DNA of 64,000 nt, from the NCBI RefSeq assembly GCF_000009265.1, contig NC_008384.1:620001-684000 (forward strand), read 5' to 3'. The position numbers and the translations under genes are program-made. This document shows positions 22,264 through 30,959 of this stretch, one piece after another. The notes under the pieces are model-generated. The model did no database searches and had not been told where the DNA came from. It worked only from the letters and a program-made list of their open reading frames with translations. Each line of letters opens with the position of its first letter. Positions within the stretch are counted from its first letter, which is position 1. The stretch comes from Rhizobium johnstonii 3841. GTDB taxonomy: Bacteria > Pseudomonadota > Alphaproteobacteria > Rhizobiales > Rhizobiaceae.

Positions 22264-23874
22264 ATGCGTAGTTTTGGGTCGCATATCTTGTTTGCCGCGG
22301 CACTTGCGGTCGCCTCGCCGGTTTTCGCCAAAGATACGACGATCATCGAGCTTCGCGGCGGCGACGGCGCGCGTTCGGTCGGCATCATCTCCTCCAACGA
22401 GGAAGCGGAGGCATCCGGGCCGGCGGCGATCACCGTTGGCGACGACGGCACCATCTACATCCTCGACCAGAACAACGGCCGCGTGCTTGCCGTCGACGCC
22501 GAACGTTCGCAGGCCGAGCCTGAGATCCTGCCGCTGCCGGAAAATGCCACGCCGGAGGATCTCGCCGTCGTTCACAACGAACTCTACCTCTGGTCCGACG
22601 GCGTCGTGCCGCTCGAGCGCTCAACCGATGCCGACGGCCGGTCGCAGACGCTGCGCGCCGTCGACGGCGGCGCTGACGCCGACGACTACACCCGCTCGGT
22701 CTTCGCCTCCATGGGCTCGGTATCGCCGGGACCGCTGAACAGCATCATCGACGAGATCGGCCGCAGCACCAGCCGGCCCGAGGCCCGCCCGCCGGTCATT
22801 CAATACGTGCCGAGCCGCGGGCTCGGCGATATCGTTGCCGAGGTCTCGGCGGCCGCAAACGACAAGGCGGAGATCCTGCTGCGGCGCAGCAGCTCGGAGG
22901 AGAATTTCCTTTCGCTGCAGCTCGCCTCGGAAGGGCGGATCGGCACCGTCGAACTTCTCGACATCGACACGACAGGCAGGCCCTATGCGCTGGTCGAGCT
23001 TGTGCCCGCCGACCGGCCCGAGCGCACCGGCATGCTGGTGGTGCGCTTCACGCCGAACGGGGCGATGGATCGGGTCTACGATCTGCCGATCGAACCGGGC
23101 ACGGTATTTTCCAGGCGCTTCGTGGCGATCGGCCCGCGCGGCGACGTGCTCTATCTCCGCTCGCAGGAAAGCCGGGCGCAGGTTCTGCGGCTCGACGGCC
23201 GGGAGCCCGGCCGCAAGCTTGCCGTTATCAGGCCCACCAAGCAGCCGACTGCAGGCAAGCCCGGCAAGACGCCGAAGGTGGCGATCGTGCCGAAATCGCG
23301 CAGCGACGTCATCGAGCGGGCAATCGGCTTCGAGACGCTGAACTGGATGGTGACATCAACCGCCTATGGCAAGGATCCCGGACCGGGCTGCGTCAACATG
23401 AACCGGCTGCGCCGTCCGATCTACCTGATCGGCAAGCGCGGCCAGACGGTCAAGGGTGTTCCCTACTGCTGGGGCTGCAAGACGCCGCTCGAAAATTTCG
23501 TCGGCGGTGTGGAAAAGGGCCAGACTGCCGGCAACGTCTGCACCAAGAGCGCGCCGCAATCCAACATTCTCGGCGTCGACTGCTCCGGTTTCGTCAGCGA
23601 CGCCTGGGGCCTGAAGATGCACGTTTCGACGCGCGCCATCCCCGGGATCACCAAGCGCCTCTCAGACCCCTGGTCGATGCGGCCGGGCGACGCGTTGAAC
23701 AAGCCGGGCTCGCATGTGCTGTTGTTCATGCGCTTCACGGCCGACAAGAAGGTGGAGGTGATGGAGGCATCGCCGAATGCCTGCAAGGGCCGCGTCTGCC
23801 GCAATACCTATTCGCTCGGCAGCCTGTTGATGCGCGGCTACCAGCCGGTGCGCTTCAAGGGGCTCGACGGCTGA
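22264..23874 (+). CDS. Secreted beta-propeller-like protein with C-terminal NlpC/P60-like domain
   Basis: Signal peptide (MRSFGSHILFAAALAVASPVF). Residues about 30-340 show repeated strands and NHL/propeller-like blades (AAITVGDDGTIYILDQNNGRV). The C-terminal 200 residues contain PYCWGCKTP, GVDCSGFVSDAWG and a later SHVLLFM, matching the Cys and His motifs of NlpC/P60 papain-like enzymes, which usually cut peptidoglycan peptides. The ATG at 22264 places the signal peptide at the N-terminus; the frame extends 15 bp upstream. It is the only plus-strand gene in the protease region and is followed by two large hairpins. Confidence 0.75.
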   Translation: MRSFGSHILFAAALAVASPVFAKDTTIIELRGGDGARSVGIISSNEEAEASGPAAITVGDDGTIYILDQNNGRVLAVDAERSQAEPEILPLPENATPEDLAVVHNELYLWSDGVVPLERSTDADGRSQTLRAVDGGADADDYTRSVFASMGSVSPGPLNSIIDEIGRSTSRPEARPPVIQYVPSRGLGDIVAEVSAAANDKAEILLRRSSSEENFLSLQLASEGRIGTVELLDIDTTGRPYALVELVPADRPERTGMLVVRFTPNGAMDRVYDLPIEPGTVFSRRFVAIGPRGDVLYLRSQESRAQVLRLDGREPGRKLAVIRPTKQPTAGKPGKTPKVAIVPKSRSDVIERAIGFETLNWMVTSTAYGKDPGPGCVNMNRLRRPIYLIGKRGQTVKGVPYCWGCKTPLENFVGGVEKGQTAGNVCTKSAPQSNILGVDCSGFVSDAWGLKMHVSTRAIPGITKRLSDPWSMRPGDALNKPGSHVLLFMRFTADKKVEVMEASPNACKGRVCRNTYSLGSLLMRGYQPVRFKGLDG

Positions 23875-23900
23875 ACGGTGGGAGTCACGCCGCCGGCCCA

Positions 23901-23944
23901 CTGCATAATTCCTTAAATCGGGATCGATTTAAGGAATTATGCAG
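23901..23944. repeat. Perfect 20-bp-stem palindrome
   Basis: CTGCATAATTCCTTAAATCG (23901-23920) and its exact reverse complement (23925-23944) flank a 4-nt centre GGAT. It lies just after the NlpC-like gene. It has the look of a rhizobial mobile palindromic element; it might also end transcription, but there is no T-run. Confidence 0.8.
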
Positions 23945-23957
23945 CAATTCAAAGTGT

Positions 23958-23999
23958 TACAGCGTCCTTTGCGCGTCTTTTCAGACGCGCGGCGCTGTA
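23958..23999. repeat. Second palindrome, overlapping a gene end
   Basis: An inner perfect stem (GCGCGTCT / AGACGCGC, 71-78 with 83-90 of this hundred) and an outer stem (TACAGCG / CGCTGTA) form a 42-nt hairpin. It is next to the 23901 palindrome and covers the last codons of the ICMT-like gene, so the gene's C-terminus may have been replaced by repeat sequence. Confidence 0.7.
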
Positions 24000-25198
24000 G
24001 ATGTCAGCCGCCGCTTCGCCATCGCCAGAAGCCCCTGCGCCGCGACGCGCTCGGCATAATCCCGATAGGCAGGATCCCGGCTCAGCATGCGTTCTTCGGC
24101 GCGGGCGCGCATGACGTAGATAAGACTGACGATCGCCAGCATGCCGGCCCGGGCAAGCCCTTCCGCAAGGCCGCTGGCGAGGAAGCCTGGGATCGCAACC
24201 AGCCACCAGGCGATGTTCTTCGAGACATAGGCCGGATGCTTCATGAAGCGATAGGGCCCTGATGTGATGATGCCGCGATGCGTGAGATTTGAAAATCGCG
24301 GCCCGAAAGCGACGGTCGCCCAGACATAGATGATGGTGAAGAACAGCGTCGCGACGCTCCAGAGGATGAAGACGGCCGAGCCTTCCCGGATCACGGTCTC
24401 CCAGCCCGGTCCCTCGCCATAGGGCACGAAGGCATGCGAGATCGCAGGGAAGAACGGCTCATAACATATGAGGCAGACGAGCCAGCCGAGTGCCGTCGTC
24501 TCCGTTGCCCTGACATGCCATCCGAAAAGCTTGAAGGTGGCGATATAACCGCCGGTGGCAAGCACCATGTCGAGAAGAAAGGCAAGCCGCAACAGGCCTT
24601 CGAACCAGGCCGCCGAGAGCGGAGGAAATGCCCAGGCCGGTTTGTCGGCAAGATCGGAAAGAGCTGCCATACCGCCCGAGAACATCAGGACGAGAAAGAA
24701 GCACTTGATCGCGAGCAGGCGCAATGCGAACAGCACGTCCTCCTCGCGAAAATCCTGCATCAACACCGCGCGCCCGACCTGGTTTAGATAATCGTCGGGC
24801 TCCTCCGCGATCAGATCGGTGACCGCGACGTAGAGAATGGTGGCGCCGGCTAGTGCGATGGAAATGGGAATAGTGGTGTGGCCAGCCTCGATGATCCATC
24901 GGACCGCCGACGAGTGCGTGAAAAACGGAAAGACCGAGCAGGCGATGACGACCACGCCAAGCAGCGCGGCAAGGCCGACAAGCTTCGTTCCGATGCGCCG
25001 CCAGAAAGTAGCGGAAGCCTCGTTCCGCCTTTCTCGCGATGCCCAGGTCCGACGAGCGGCCGGTGTGCCCTCGACGACAGTCCATGTCAGGAGAAGGCAG
25101 AACAACGCAAGGGCCATCGCCATGCCGGACTCAAGCCGGAGATACGTGGAGAGTGCGATGCCCATTGCTGCTCCGATGAACGTCGCAGCTTGGATCAT
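23981..25198 (-). CDS. Multi-pass membrane protein with isoprenylcysteine/phospholipid methyltransferase-like domain
   Basis: A 405-residue protein with about nine hydrophobic helices. The C-terminal region carries the pattern of the ICMT/PEMT methyltransferase superfamily: GPYRFMKHPAYVSKNIAWW followed by RARAEERMLSRDPAYRDYAERV, which bind S-adenosylmethionine in known members. The N-terminal 230 residues are extra membrane helices of unknown role. It lies 14 nt downstream of the Gly/Ser-rich lipoprotein-like gene and in the same operon as the caspase-SEL1 gene. The last residues coincide with an intergenic palindrome. Substrate unknown. Confidence 0.7.
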   Translation of the reverse strand: MIQAATFIGAAMGIALSTYLRLESGMAMALALFCLLLTWTVVEGTPAARRTWASRERRNEASATFWRRIGTKLVGLAALLGVVVIACSVFPFFTHSSAVRWIIEAGHTTIPISIALAGATILYVAVTDLIAEEPDDYLNQVGRAVLMQDFREEDVLFALRLLAIKCFFLVLMFSGGMAALSDLADKPAWAFPPLSAAWFEGLLRLAFLLDMVLATGGYIATFKLFGWHVRATETTALGWLVCLICYEPFFPAISHAFVPYGEGPGWETVIREGSAVFILWSVATLFFTIIYVWATVAFGPRFSNLTHRGIITSGPYRFMKHPAYVSKNIAWWLVAIPGFLASGLAEGLARAGMLAIVSLIYVMRARAEERMLSRDPAYRDYAERVAAQGLLAMAKRRLTSTAPRV

Positions 25199-25212
25199 GA
25201 AGGATCCTGCCT

Positions 25213-25536
25213 TTACCAGGAAGGACCGCCGCTCGAAGAGTTTCCGGAGCTCGACGATCCGCCAGAGCTAGAGCCACCGCCCATGCCGCCGCCAGAGCCA
25301 CTGCCGCCGGAATTCCCACTGGAACTGTTCTCTGAGCGGGCGAAAGCCGGTTGTGCGGCCACTTTTCTAACGTTGGGCGTGGTTTTCCTGGTCGGCGTGG
25401 CGCTCCTGGCCGCGGGCTCTTCGCTGGCAAACAGCGTCCTGGCGCCAGGATCGAAGATGCAGCTCTGCAGGATTGCACCGGACCCTGCGATGAATGTCGA
25501 GCACAATAGGCCACGGATGATTATCTTACTGTTCAT
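25213..25536 (-). CDS. Small Gly/Ser-rich lipoprotein-like protein
   Basis: A 107-residue protein: an N-terminal hydrophobic signal with a possible lipobox (ILQSC at about residues 22-26), a basic/polar middle and a tail made almost only of Gly and Ser from about residue 70 (SSSGNSGGSGSGGGMGGG), ending GGPSW. It begins 24 nt after the caspase-SEL1 stop and ends 14 nt before the methyltransferase-like gene, so all three are probably one transcript. No known family; low-complexity tail may serve as a linker, an anchor or a substrate for modification. Confidence 0.65.
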   Translation of the reverse strand: MNSKIIIRGLLCSTFIAGSGAILQSCIFDPGARTLFASEEPAARSATPTRKTTPNVRKVAAQPAFARSENSSSGNSGGSGSGGGMGGGSSSGGSSSSGNSSSGGPSW

Positions 25537-25560
25537 GTAGGGCGCCCCCAGACCGCCGTT

Positions 25561-28140
25561 TCAGAAGAGATCGTACCTCGGATTTCGCTTTACCCAGGTC
25601 GCCTTGGCGAGCTTGACGAGCCTGTCATCGAGCGACTTGGTCTTCGAAATTGTCTTTTTTTCCTGAGCGGTCAGCTCGGCGGCAAAGGCGGCCTCCGCTT
25701 TTTTCTTCGCAGCGCCAGGCATCCTCTTGAGTTCCGCCAGCGCCTGGTTCTTCGGATCGCCGCTGCCCGGCATGTTGATGGCGGTCGCCAGCGCGAAATA
25801 ACGCGCCGCGATGGCAAGGCTGTCAGCGTCCGCACCCTCTTCCTTCGCGAGCATCGCGCGGTCGAGTGCACCCCAATAATCGCCGCGTTCCGCGCCCATC
25901 TCCAGCCACTTCACCGCTTCCGCCCTGTCCGCGGCAACGCCGATACCGTCGCGGTACATGCGTCCGAGATTTGTCGGAGCATGGGGTTGACCGCCTTCTG
26001 CCGCGCGCGTGAAAAGATCGAGCGCTTTCGGGAGGTCCTCCGGAGCGCCTTTTCCGAAACGGTAGACGAGCGCAAGATTGTTCAGCGAATAGATGTCGTT
26101 GCGCTGGACGCCGGCTTCGTAGAAGCGGATACCGCGCTCGGGGTCGGCCGGAACGTTGACGCCGTTCAGGAAGATATAGCCGAGCTCGTTCATCGCATAG
26201 GTATGGCCGAGATCGGCAGCCTGCAGCATCAGGCGCAACCCCAGCTGCTGATCGGCCTTGGTGCCGCGGCCGTGGTAGAGGGCCTTGCCGTAGCTGTGCA
26301 AGGCAAAGGGATCGCCCTTGGCCGCACCATCCTTGGCGATCTGGCTTGCCTTGGCTGCGTCGCGCGGGACGGAGGCGCCGAACTCGTAAAGCCTTGATAG
26401 TTCCTGTATCGCTCGGACATGCCCGGCATCCATTGCCTTCTTGATCGTCGCGAACGCCGTTTTGGTATCGCGGTTGGCAAGCTGGGCACGGCCGAGCTGA
26501 TAGACGAAGCGCGGCACCTCGGGATAGGCCTTCACTGCGTCCATGCAGGCGGGCAGTGCTTCATCGGCGACGATCTCGTTCGGCAGCTTGCCTGTCGTCA
26601 CGCCCTGCAGGTCGAGCGGAGCTGCGGCTGATGTATCGCAGGCGTTGAGCATCGGCTTGAAAGTGACGGTCGCCGGCGGCAGGTCGTCGTTGGCGGCCTG
26701 CAACGTCAAGGCGAAGGTCTGGTTTTCCGTGCCGATCTGCGGCTCGTAGGAAAGGGCCGGAATATCGGCTGCTTCAAGCACGTGACCGAGCCCGATCACC
26801 CGATCTCCGGCACGCAGCGTGCCCTTGTCGGGCAATGCCGCGACCTTGAAGGTCATCCCCGCGGTCGATGCCGGCACGACCGGCAGGCTGGCTTCAACAG
26901 GGCCGACGCCGATCGTCGTGTCCACGTCGCGCGGCAGTTCTTTCAAATAAGCGGTGGCATCGGCGAGCCGCACCTGCTTTTCCTGTTCGAGCTGGGCGAG
27001 CTTGGCGCCGGCATCCGCCGACACGGTGATCGCGACCACACCTTGCGTTGCCTGGCCGTAAGGGTCGCTCACGGTATAGCCGATCAGGCCGACGGTTCCG
27101 GCGGCAACACCTGATGAATCATAAGTCAGCGCCGTCAGTGCCGCGGCTGGCATCTTCGCGCCCTGCTCGACCGGCTTGCCGTCGAAGCTGAGCTTGCCGG
27201 TCTTGGGAAGCTGGTTGAGGGTGACGAGCAGCGCCGAGCCGGTCTCGTCATGCGGCGGGGCGATCGGCAATCTGGTCGTGGCCGCACCCTCCGGCACGCT
27301 CACCTGCTGCATCGATTCGACGCTCGGCGGTGGCGGCGCGGGAATGAAATAGAAGCTGTCCATCAGCGAGGAGTTTTCCCAGGGGACCTGCTTGCCGCCG
27401 GTCATAGCCATCACGTCGCGGCGCACATCGGTCAGAACCTGGCGGATTTCCTTGTTGGGTTCGCTCGCCCGCTTGATGAAGGATTCGGAATAGGGGCTGA
27501 GCGCGCCGGTGCCATCGAGCGCCACTTGGCCGGGTTCTGTCGAAAAGGCGATCAGGCTGCCGAGATCGCTGTCGATGCGTGCAAGCCCGCGTGTGGCGCC
27601 GACCGGCTCCAGTTTTTCCGCCATCCAGAATTTCTGGGCATTGAAGGGATTGTTGCGGCAGGCGTCGAGGAAGATCAGTTGCACCCGCGAATTCTGCTTG
27701 AGATGGTTCAGGATGAGGTCGAGCGGCATGGTCTGCGTCTCGACGTCATAGGGCGTCTCCAGCGTCGCATCGACCGGCACGATGAAATTCTGGCCGCCCA
27801 CCTGGATGCCGTGGCCCGAATAGTAGATGAGGCCGGCCTCGGCATTGCTGGTCGAACGCAGGAAGCGGCGCACCGTATCTTCGAGCCCGATGCGGTCGAC
27901 ATTGACGCCGATCGTCACGTCGAAACCCGCCGCGCGCAACGTGGTCGCGACCTCTTCGACATCATTGGCAGGATTGGGAAGCGAGGGCAGCGTCTTGTAG
28001 ACCGAGTTGCCGATGACGAGGGCGACGCGGCGTCCGCTCTCCTCGGTGGTGGCTGCATGTACCGTCCCGATCGATAGCAGCATTGCCGCGATGATCAGCA
28101 GATAAGCGCACAGTCTCTTGACGCAGTGAAACTTGGGCAT
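25561..28140 (-). CDS. Secreted caspase-family protein with SEL1/TPR repeats
   Basis: An 859-residue protein with a signal peptide (about 1-30). The caspase domain spans about 36-270 with an intact dyad: His110 in YYSGHGIQ and Cys161 in FLDACRNNPF. A middle region with two cadherin/Ig-like stretches (VSVPEGAATTRLPIAPP, then TVSDPYGQATQGVVAI) is followed by SEL1-like repeats from about 570 to 780 (for example ALHSYGKALYHGRGT, AMNELGYIFLNGV, APTNLGRMYRDGIGV). This is a common caspase layout in rhizobia. It heads the operon with the small lipoprotein and the methyltransferase-like gene. Upstream, 28141-28384 shows no gene. Confidence 0.88.
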   Translation of the reverse strand: MPKFHCVKRLCAYLLIIAAMLLSIGTVHAATTEESGRRVALVIGNSVYKTLPSLPNPANDVEEVATTLRAAGFDVTIGVNVDRIGLEDTVRRFLRSTSNAEAGLIYYSGHGIQVGGQNFIVPVDATLETPYDVETQTMPLDLILNHLKQNSRVQLIFLDACRNNPFNAQKFWMAEKLEPVGATRGLARIDSDLGSLIAFSTEPGQVALDGTGALSPYSESFIKRASEPNKEIRQVLTDVRRDVMAMTGGKQVPWENSSLMDSFYFIPAPPPPSVESMQQVSVPEGAATTRLPIAPPHDETGSALLVTLNQLPKTGKLSFDGKPVEQGAKMPAAALTALTYDSSGVAAGTVGLIGYTVSDPYGQATQGVVAITVSADAGAKLAQLEQEKQVRLADATAYLKELPRDVDTTIGVGPVEASLPVVPASTAGMTFKVAALPDKGTLRAGDRVIGLGHVLEAADIPALSYEPQIGTENQTFALTLQAANDDLPPATVTFKPMLNACDTSAAAPLDLQGVTTGKLPNEIVADEALPACMDAVKAYPEVPRFVYQLGRAQLANRDTKTAFATIKKAMDAGHVRAIQELSRLYEFGASVPRDAAKASQIAKDGAAKGDPFALHSYGKALYHGRGTKADQQLGLRLMLQAADLGHTYAMNELGYIFLNGVNVPADPERGIRFYEAGVQRNDIYSLNNLALVYRFGKGAPEDLPKALDLFTRAAEGGQPHAPTNLGRMYRDGIGVAADRAEAVKWLEMGAERGDYWGALDRAMLAKEEGADADSLAIAARYFALATAINMPGSGDPKNQALAELKRMPGAAKKKAEAAFAAELTAQEKKTISKTKSLDDRLVKLAKATWVKRNPRYDLF

Positions 28141-28384
28141 GGCTCGATCGCAAACATTCTATTGTCTAAGTTCAATAAAATTTGCTGGCCTGCTGGTGCT
28201 GGGCCCCCTCCGCATTCACAATTCAAAACTATTCCTCGGCGCTCTAAAAAGCAAGCTTCGCCGCCTCCAAGTGAATTGGAGCAGTCCCGTCAGATTGGAA
28301 GCCCATCGGCGGCCGGAAAGACTATCGAAATCAGGAAATTATCATGCGGCCGGAATTAGATACGTCATCTCCGGCGAAGTTTCC

Positions 28385-29662
28385 TTAACCTCGAAACGTA
28401 TAGTTGCTGATCGAGGCCGGTTTCATCTCGATGGAGAAGCCCGGCAGGGTGGGCGGCATGTAGGCGGCGTTCTCGATCAGGCAGGGGTCGAGGAAGTGTT
28501 CGTGCAGGTGATCGACATATTCGATGACGCGACCTTCCTTGGTGCCTGACACTGCAACGTAATCGATCATCGACAGATGCTGCACATATTCGCAGAGGCC
28601 GACGCCGCCGGCATGCGGCCAGACCGGCAGGTCGAACTTGGCGGCAATCAGCAGCACGGAGAGGACCTCGTTCAGCCCGCCCATGCGGCAGGAATCGATC
28701 TGCACGATGTCGATCGCGCCCTCGGCGATGAACTGCTTGAACATGATGCGGTTCTGGCACATCTCGCCGGTCGCGACCTTCACCGGAGCGATCGCCTGGC
28801 GGATCTTGCGGTGGCCGGCGACATCATCGGGGCTTGTGGGTTCCTCGATGAAGAAGGGCTTGGCGAAGGAAAGCGCCTTCACCCAGTCGATCGCCTGGCC
28901 GACGTCCCAGACCTGGTTGGCGTCGATCATCAGGTAGCGGTCGGGGCCGATCACCTCGCGGGCGATCCTGAGGCGGCGGATATCGTCTTCGAGATCGCGG
29001 CCGACCTTCATCTTGATATGGTTGAAACCGGCATCGATCGCCTCCTGGCAGAGGCGGCGCAGCTTTTCGTCGCCGTAGCCCAGCCAGCCGGCCGAGGTCG
29101 TGTAGCAGGCATAGCCTTCCTTTTCGAGGATGGCGATGCGTTCCGCCTTGCCCGCCTCGGCGCGCTTCAGGATCTCGATCGCTTCGGCGCGCGTCAGCAC
29201 GTCGGTGAGATAGCGGTAATCGACGATATCGGCGATTTCTTCCGGCGACATCTCGGCGACGAGCCGCCAGACGGGCTTGCCGGCCTGTTTGGCGAGCAGA
29301 TCCCAGACGGCATTGACGACCGCGCCCGTCGCCAGGTGGATGGCGCCCTTTTCCGGGCCGATCCAGCGCAGCTGGCTATCACTGGTCAGATGCCGCCAGA
29401 AGGCGCCGGGATGGGCGAGAACTTCTGTGAGGTCGGTGCCGACGACGAGGTGGCGCATCGCTTCGATCGCCATGCAGCAAATGTCGTTACCGCGGCCGAT
29501 TGTGAAGGTCAGGCCGTGGCCGGCAAGATCAGGCGCATCCGTATCGAGAATGACGTAGGCCGCCGAATAATCCGGATCGGGATTCATTGCATCGGATCCA
29601 TCCAGGCTTTGCGACGTGGGAAAGCGGAGATCGAAGACACGAAGGTCGGTGATGCGGGTCAT
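28385..29662 (-). CDS. L-fuconate dehydratase (enolase superfamily)
   Basis: A 425-residue enolase-superfamily protein of normal FucD length. Visible catalytic elements: KMK in HIKMKVGRD, the metal ligands in MIDANQVWD, FIEEPTSPDD and ATGEMCQNR, and a His in WPHAGGVGL. The enzyme dehydrates L-fuconate to 2-keto-3-deoxy-L-fuconate. The ATG at 29662 follows GGAGGAAC, a strong ribosome site; the longer open frame lacks one. It lies 108 nt downstream of the SDR gene on the same strand, and a lactonase-like gene lies across the IclR gene. A related acid-sugar substrate is possible. Confidence 0.9.
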   Translation of the reverse strand: MTRITDLRVFDLRFPTSQSLDGSDAMNPDPDYSAAYVILDTDAPDLAGHGLTFTIGRGNDICCMAIEAMRHLVVGTDLTEVLAHPGAFWRHLTSDSQLRWIGPEKGAIHLATGAVVNAVWDLLAKQAGKPVWRLVAEMSPEEIADIVDYRYLTDVLTRAEAIEILKRAEAGKAERIAILEKEGYACYTTSAGWLGYGDEKLRRLCQEAIDAGFNHIKMKVGRDLEDDIRRLRIAREVIGPDRYLMIDANQVWDVGQAIDWVKALSFAKPFFIEEPTSPDDVAGHRKIRQAIAPVKVATGEMCQNRIMFKQFIAEGAIDIVQIDSCRMGGLNEVLSVLLIAAKFDLPVWPHAGGVGLCEYVQHLSMIDYVAVSGTKEGRVIEYVDHLHEHFLDPCLIENAAYMPPTLPGFSIEMKPASISNYTFRG

Positions 29663-29770
29663 GGTTGTTCCTCCCGATTGCATAGACCGATTATGGGGCC
29701 GATTATATTGGGCCGATTGCAGTGGCCGGGCCGGCCGGCAAGACTGCCGCGCCGGCCGCATCAGCTGAAA

Positions 29771-30520
29771 TCAGATCGTCCAGCCGCCGTCGATGGCGAT
29801 CGCCTGGCCCGACGTGTAGGTCGCGCCGGCGAGATAGACGGCGAGATCGGCGATCTCTTCCGGTGAGCCCAGCCGGCCCATCGGCTGGCGGGCGATGAAG
29901 GCGGCACGCGCCGCGTCGTAGTCGCCCTGCGCCCGCATGCGGTCCTGCAGCGACGGGCTTTCCACCGTGCCGGGGCAGATGGCGTTGCAGCGGATGCCCT
30001 GACCGACGTAATCGGCGGCGACGGCCTTGGTGAGCCCGATCACCGCCGCCTTGGTGACGCCATAGGCGAAGCGGTTCGGCACGCCCTTGATGCTGGAGGC
30101 GACGGAGGCCATGTTGATGATCGCTCCGTCCTTGCGCTCGATCATGCCCGGCAGCACGGCGCGGATGGTGCGGATCATCGCCTTGACGTTGAGGTCGAAG
30201 GCGAATTCGAGATCGGAATCCGTCATCTCCAGGATCGAGCCGGCATGGACGAAACCGGCGCAGTTGAACAGCACGTCGACGGCGCCGATCTCGGCGACCA
30301 GGGCCTTGACCGCATCCTCTTCGAGCACGTTCAGCTTATGGGTGGAGACGCCGGTTTCGGCGGCAAGCGTCGCCAAGGCCTCGGTGTTGATATCGGTCGC
30401 GTGGACCTTGGCGCCGATCGCGGCAAAGGCCGCCGCCGTTGCCCGGCCGATGCCCTGGCCGGCGGCGGTGATGAGAACGGTCTTGCCGGCAAGTCTGCTT
30501 GTCAAATCGGGGGTTGTCAT
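29771..30520 (-). CDS. Short-chain dehydrogenase, probably for 2-keto-3-deoxy-L-fuconate or L-fucose
   Basis: A 249-residue classical SDR: NAD-binding TAAGQGIGRA near residue 18, NCAG, catalytic Ser in NMASVASS and the YGVTK active-site pair, then CPGTVESPS. It resembles SDRs of the non-phosphorylated fucose route. The Met at 30520 is chosen because the Rossmann motif must be near the N-terminus; the longer frame adds 105 unrelated residues. It heads the operon with fuconate dehydratase and diverges from the IclR gene. Confidence 0.88.
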   Translation of the reverse strand: MTTPDLTSRLAGKTVLITAAGQGIGRATAAAFAAIGAKVHATDINTEALATLAAETGVSTHKLNVLEEDAVKALVAEIGAVDVLFNCAGFVHAGSILEMTDSDLEFAFDLNVKAMIRTIRAVLPGMIERKDGAIINMASVASSIKGVPNRFAYGVTKAAVIGLTKAVAADYVGQGIRCNAICPGTVESPSLQDRMRAQGDYDAARAAFIARQPMGRLGSPEEIADLAVYLAGATYTSGQAIAIDGGWTI

Positions 30521-30959
30521 ATCACGGGCCTTTTCTGGAATGTCTACGCTGGACGATGGAGTGCGTTTCTTGTCTTGGCGAAGCTCGGTCGCGATGGAGC
30601 GCCTCGTCCATCGTCGTCCGCCATTCGCCCTCTTTGCGCGTTTCGACCGGGTTCTGGCAAGATGCGCGCGGCTCTCTGTCTTAAATGGAGGAGTTGCCAC
30701 TGTTGCAAAGGCAGACCAGCGCCGGATCCTGCCGATCGGCTGCATGCGGGCGCTTGACTTCGGCGACCTTCGCCGGCTCCAGGGCCGATGACCATTTCTA
30801 TGCGCTGCACGGTCTTCCTCCCTGTCTCCCGGCATGCTCTTCAGTGGTGATTTGTCTGTTTATAGACAAACAGACGATTGGCCAAGGGTCAAGCGCGAAG
30901 TTTTCCTTTTACGGCTACGGTTCTGCGTATATGCAGATCGATATTCACAGGAGGAAGCA
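30521..30959. other. Divergent promoter region between SDR and IclR genes
   Basis: This 439-bp gap holds the two start regions and the palindrome at 30851-30875. Short open frames here are overlapping shadows. Its length suggests long leaders; nothing else was recognised. Confidence 0.5.
30851..30875. promoter_or_regulatory. Nested palindromes, candidate IclR operator
   Basis: GTCTGTTT (30854-30861) pairs with AAACAGAC (30868-30875), and overlapping it TTTGTCT (30851-30857) pairs with AGACAAA (30864-30870); both have 6-nt spacers. The site lies 85 nt before the IclR start, in the divergent region. Confidence 0.55.
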
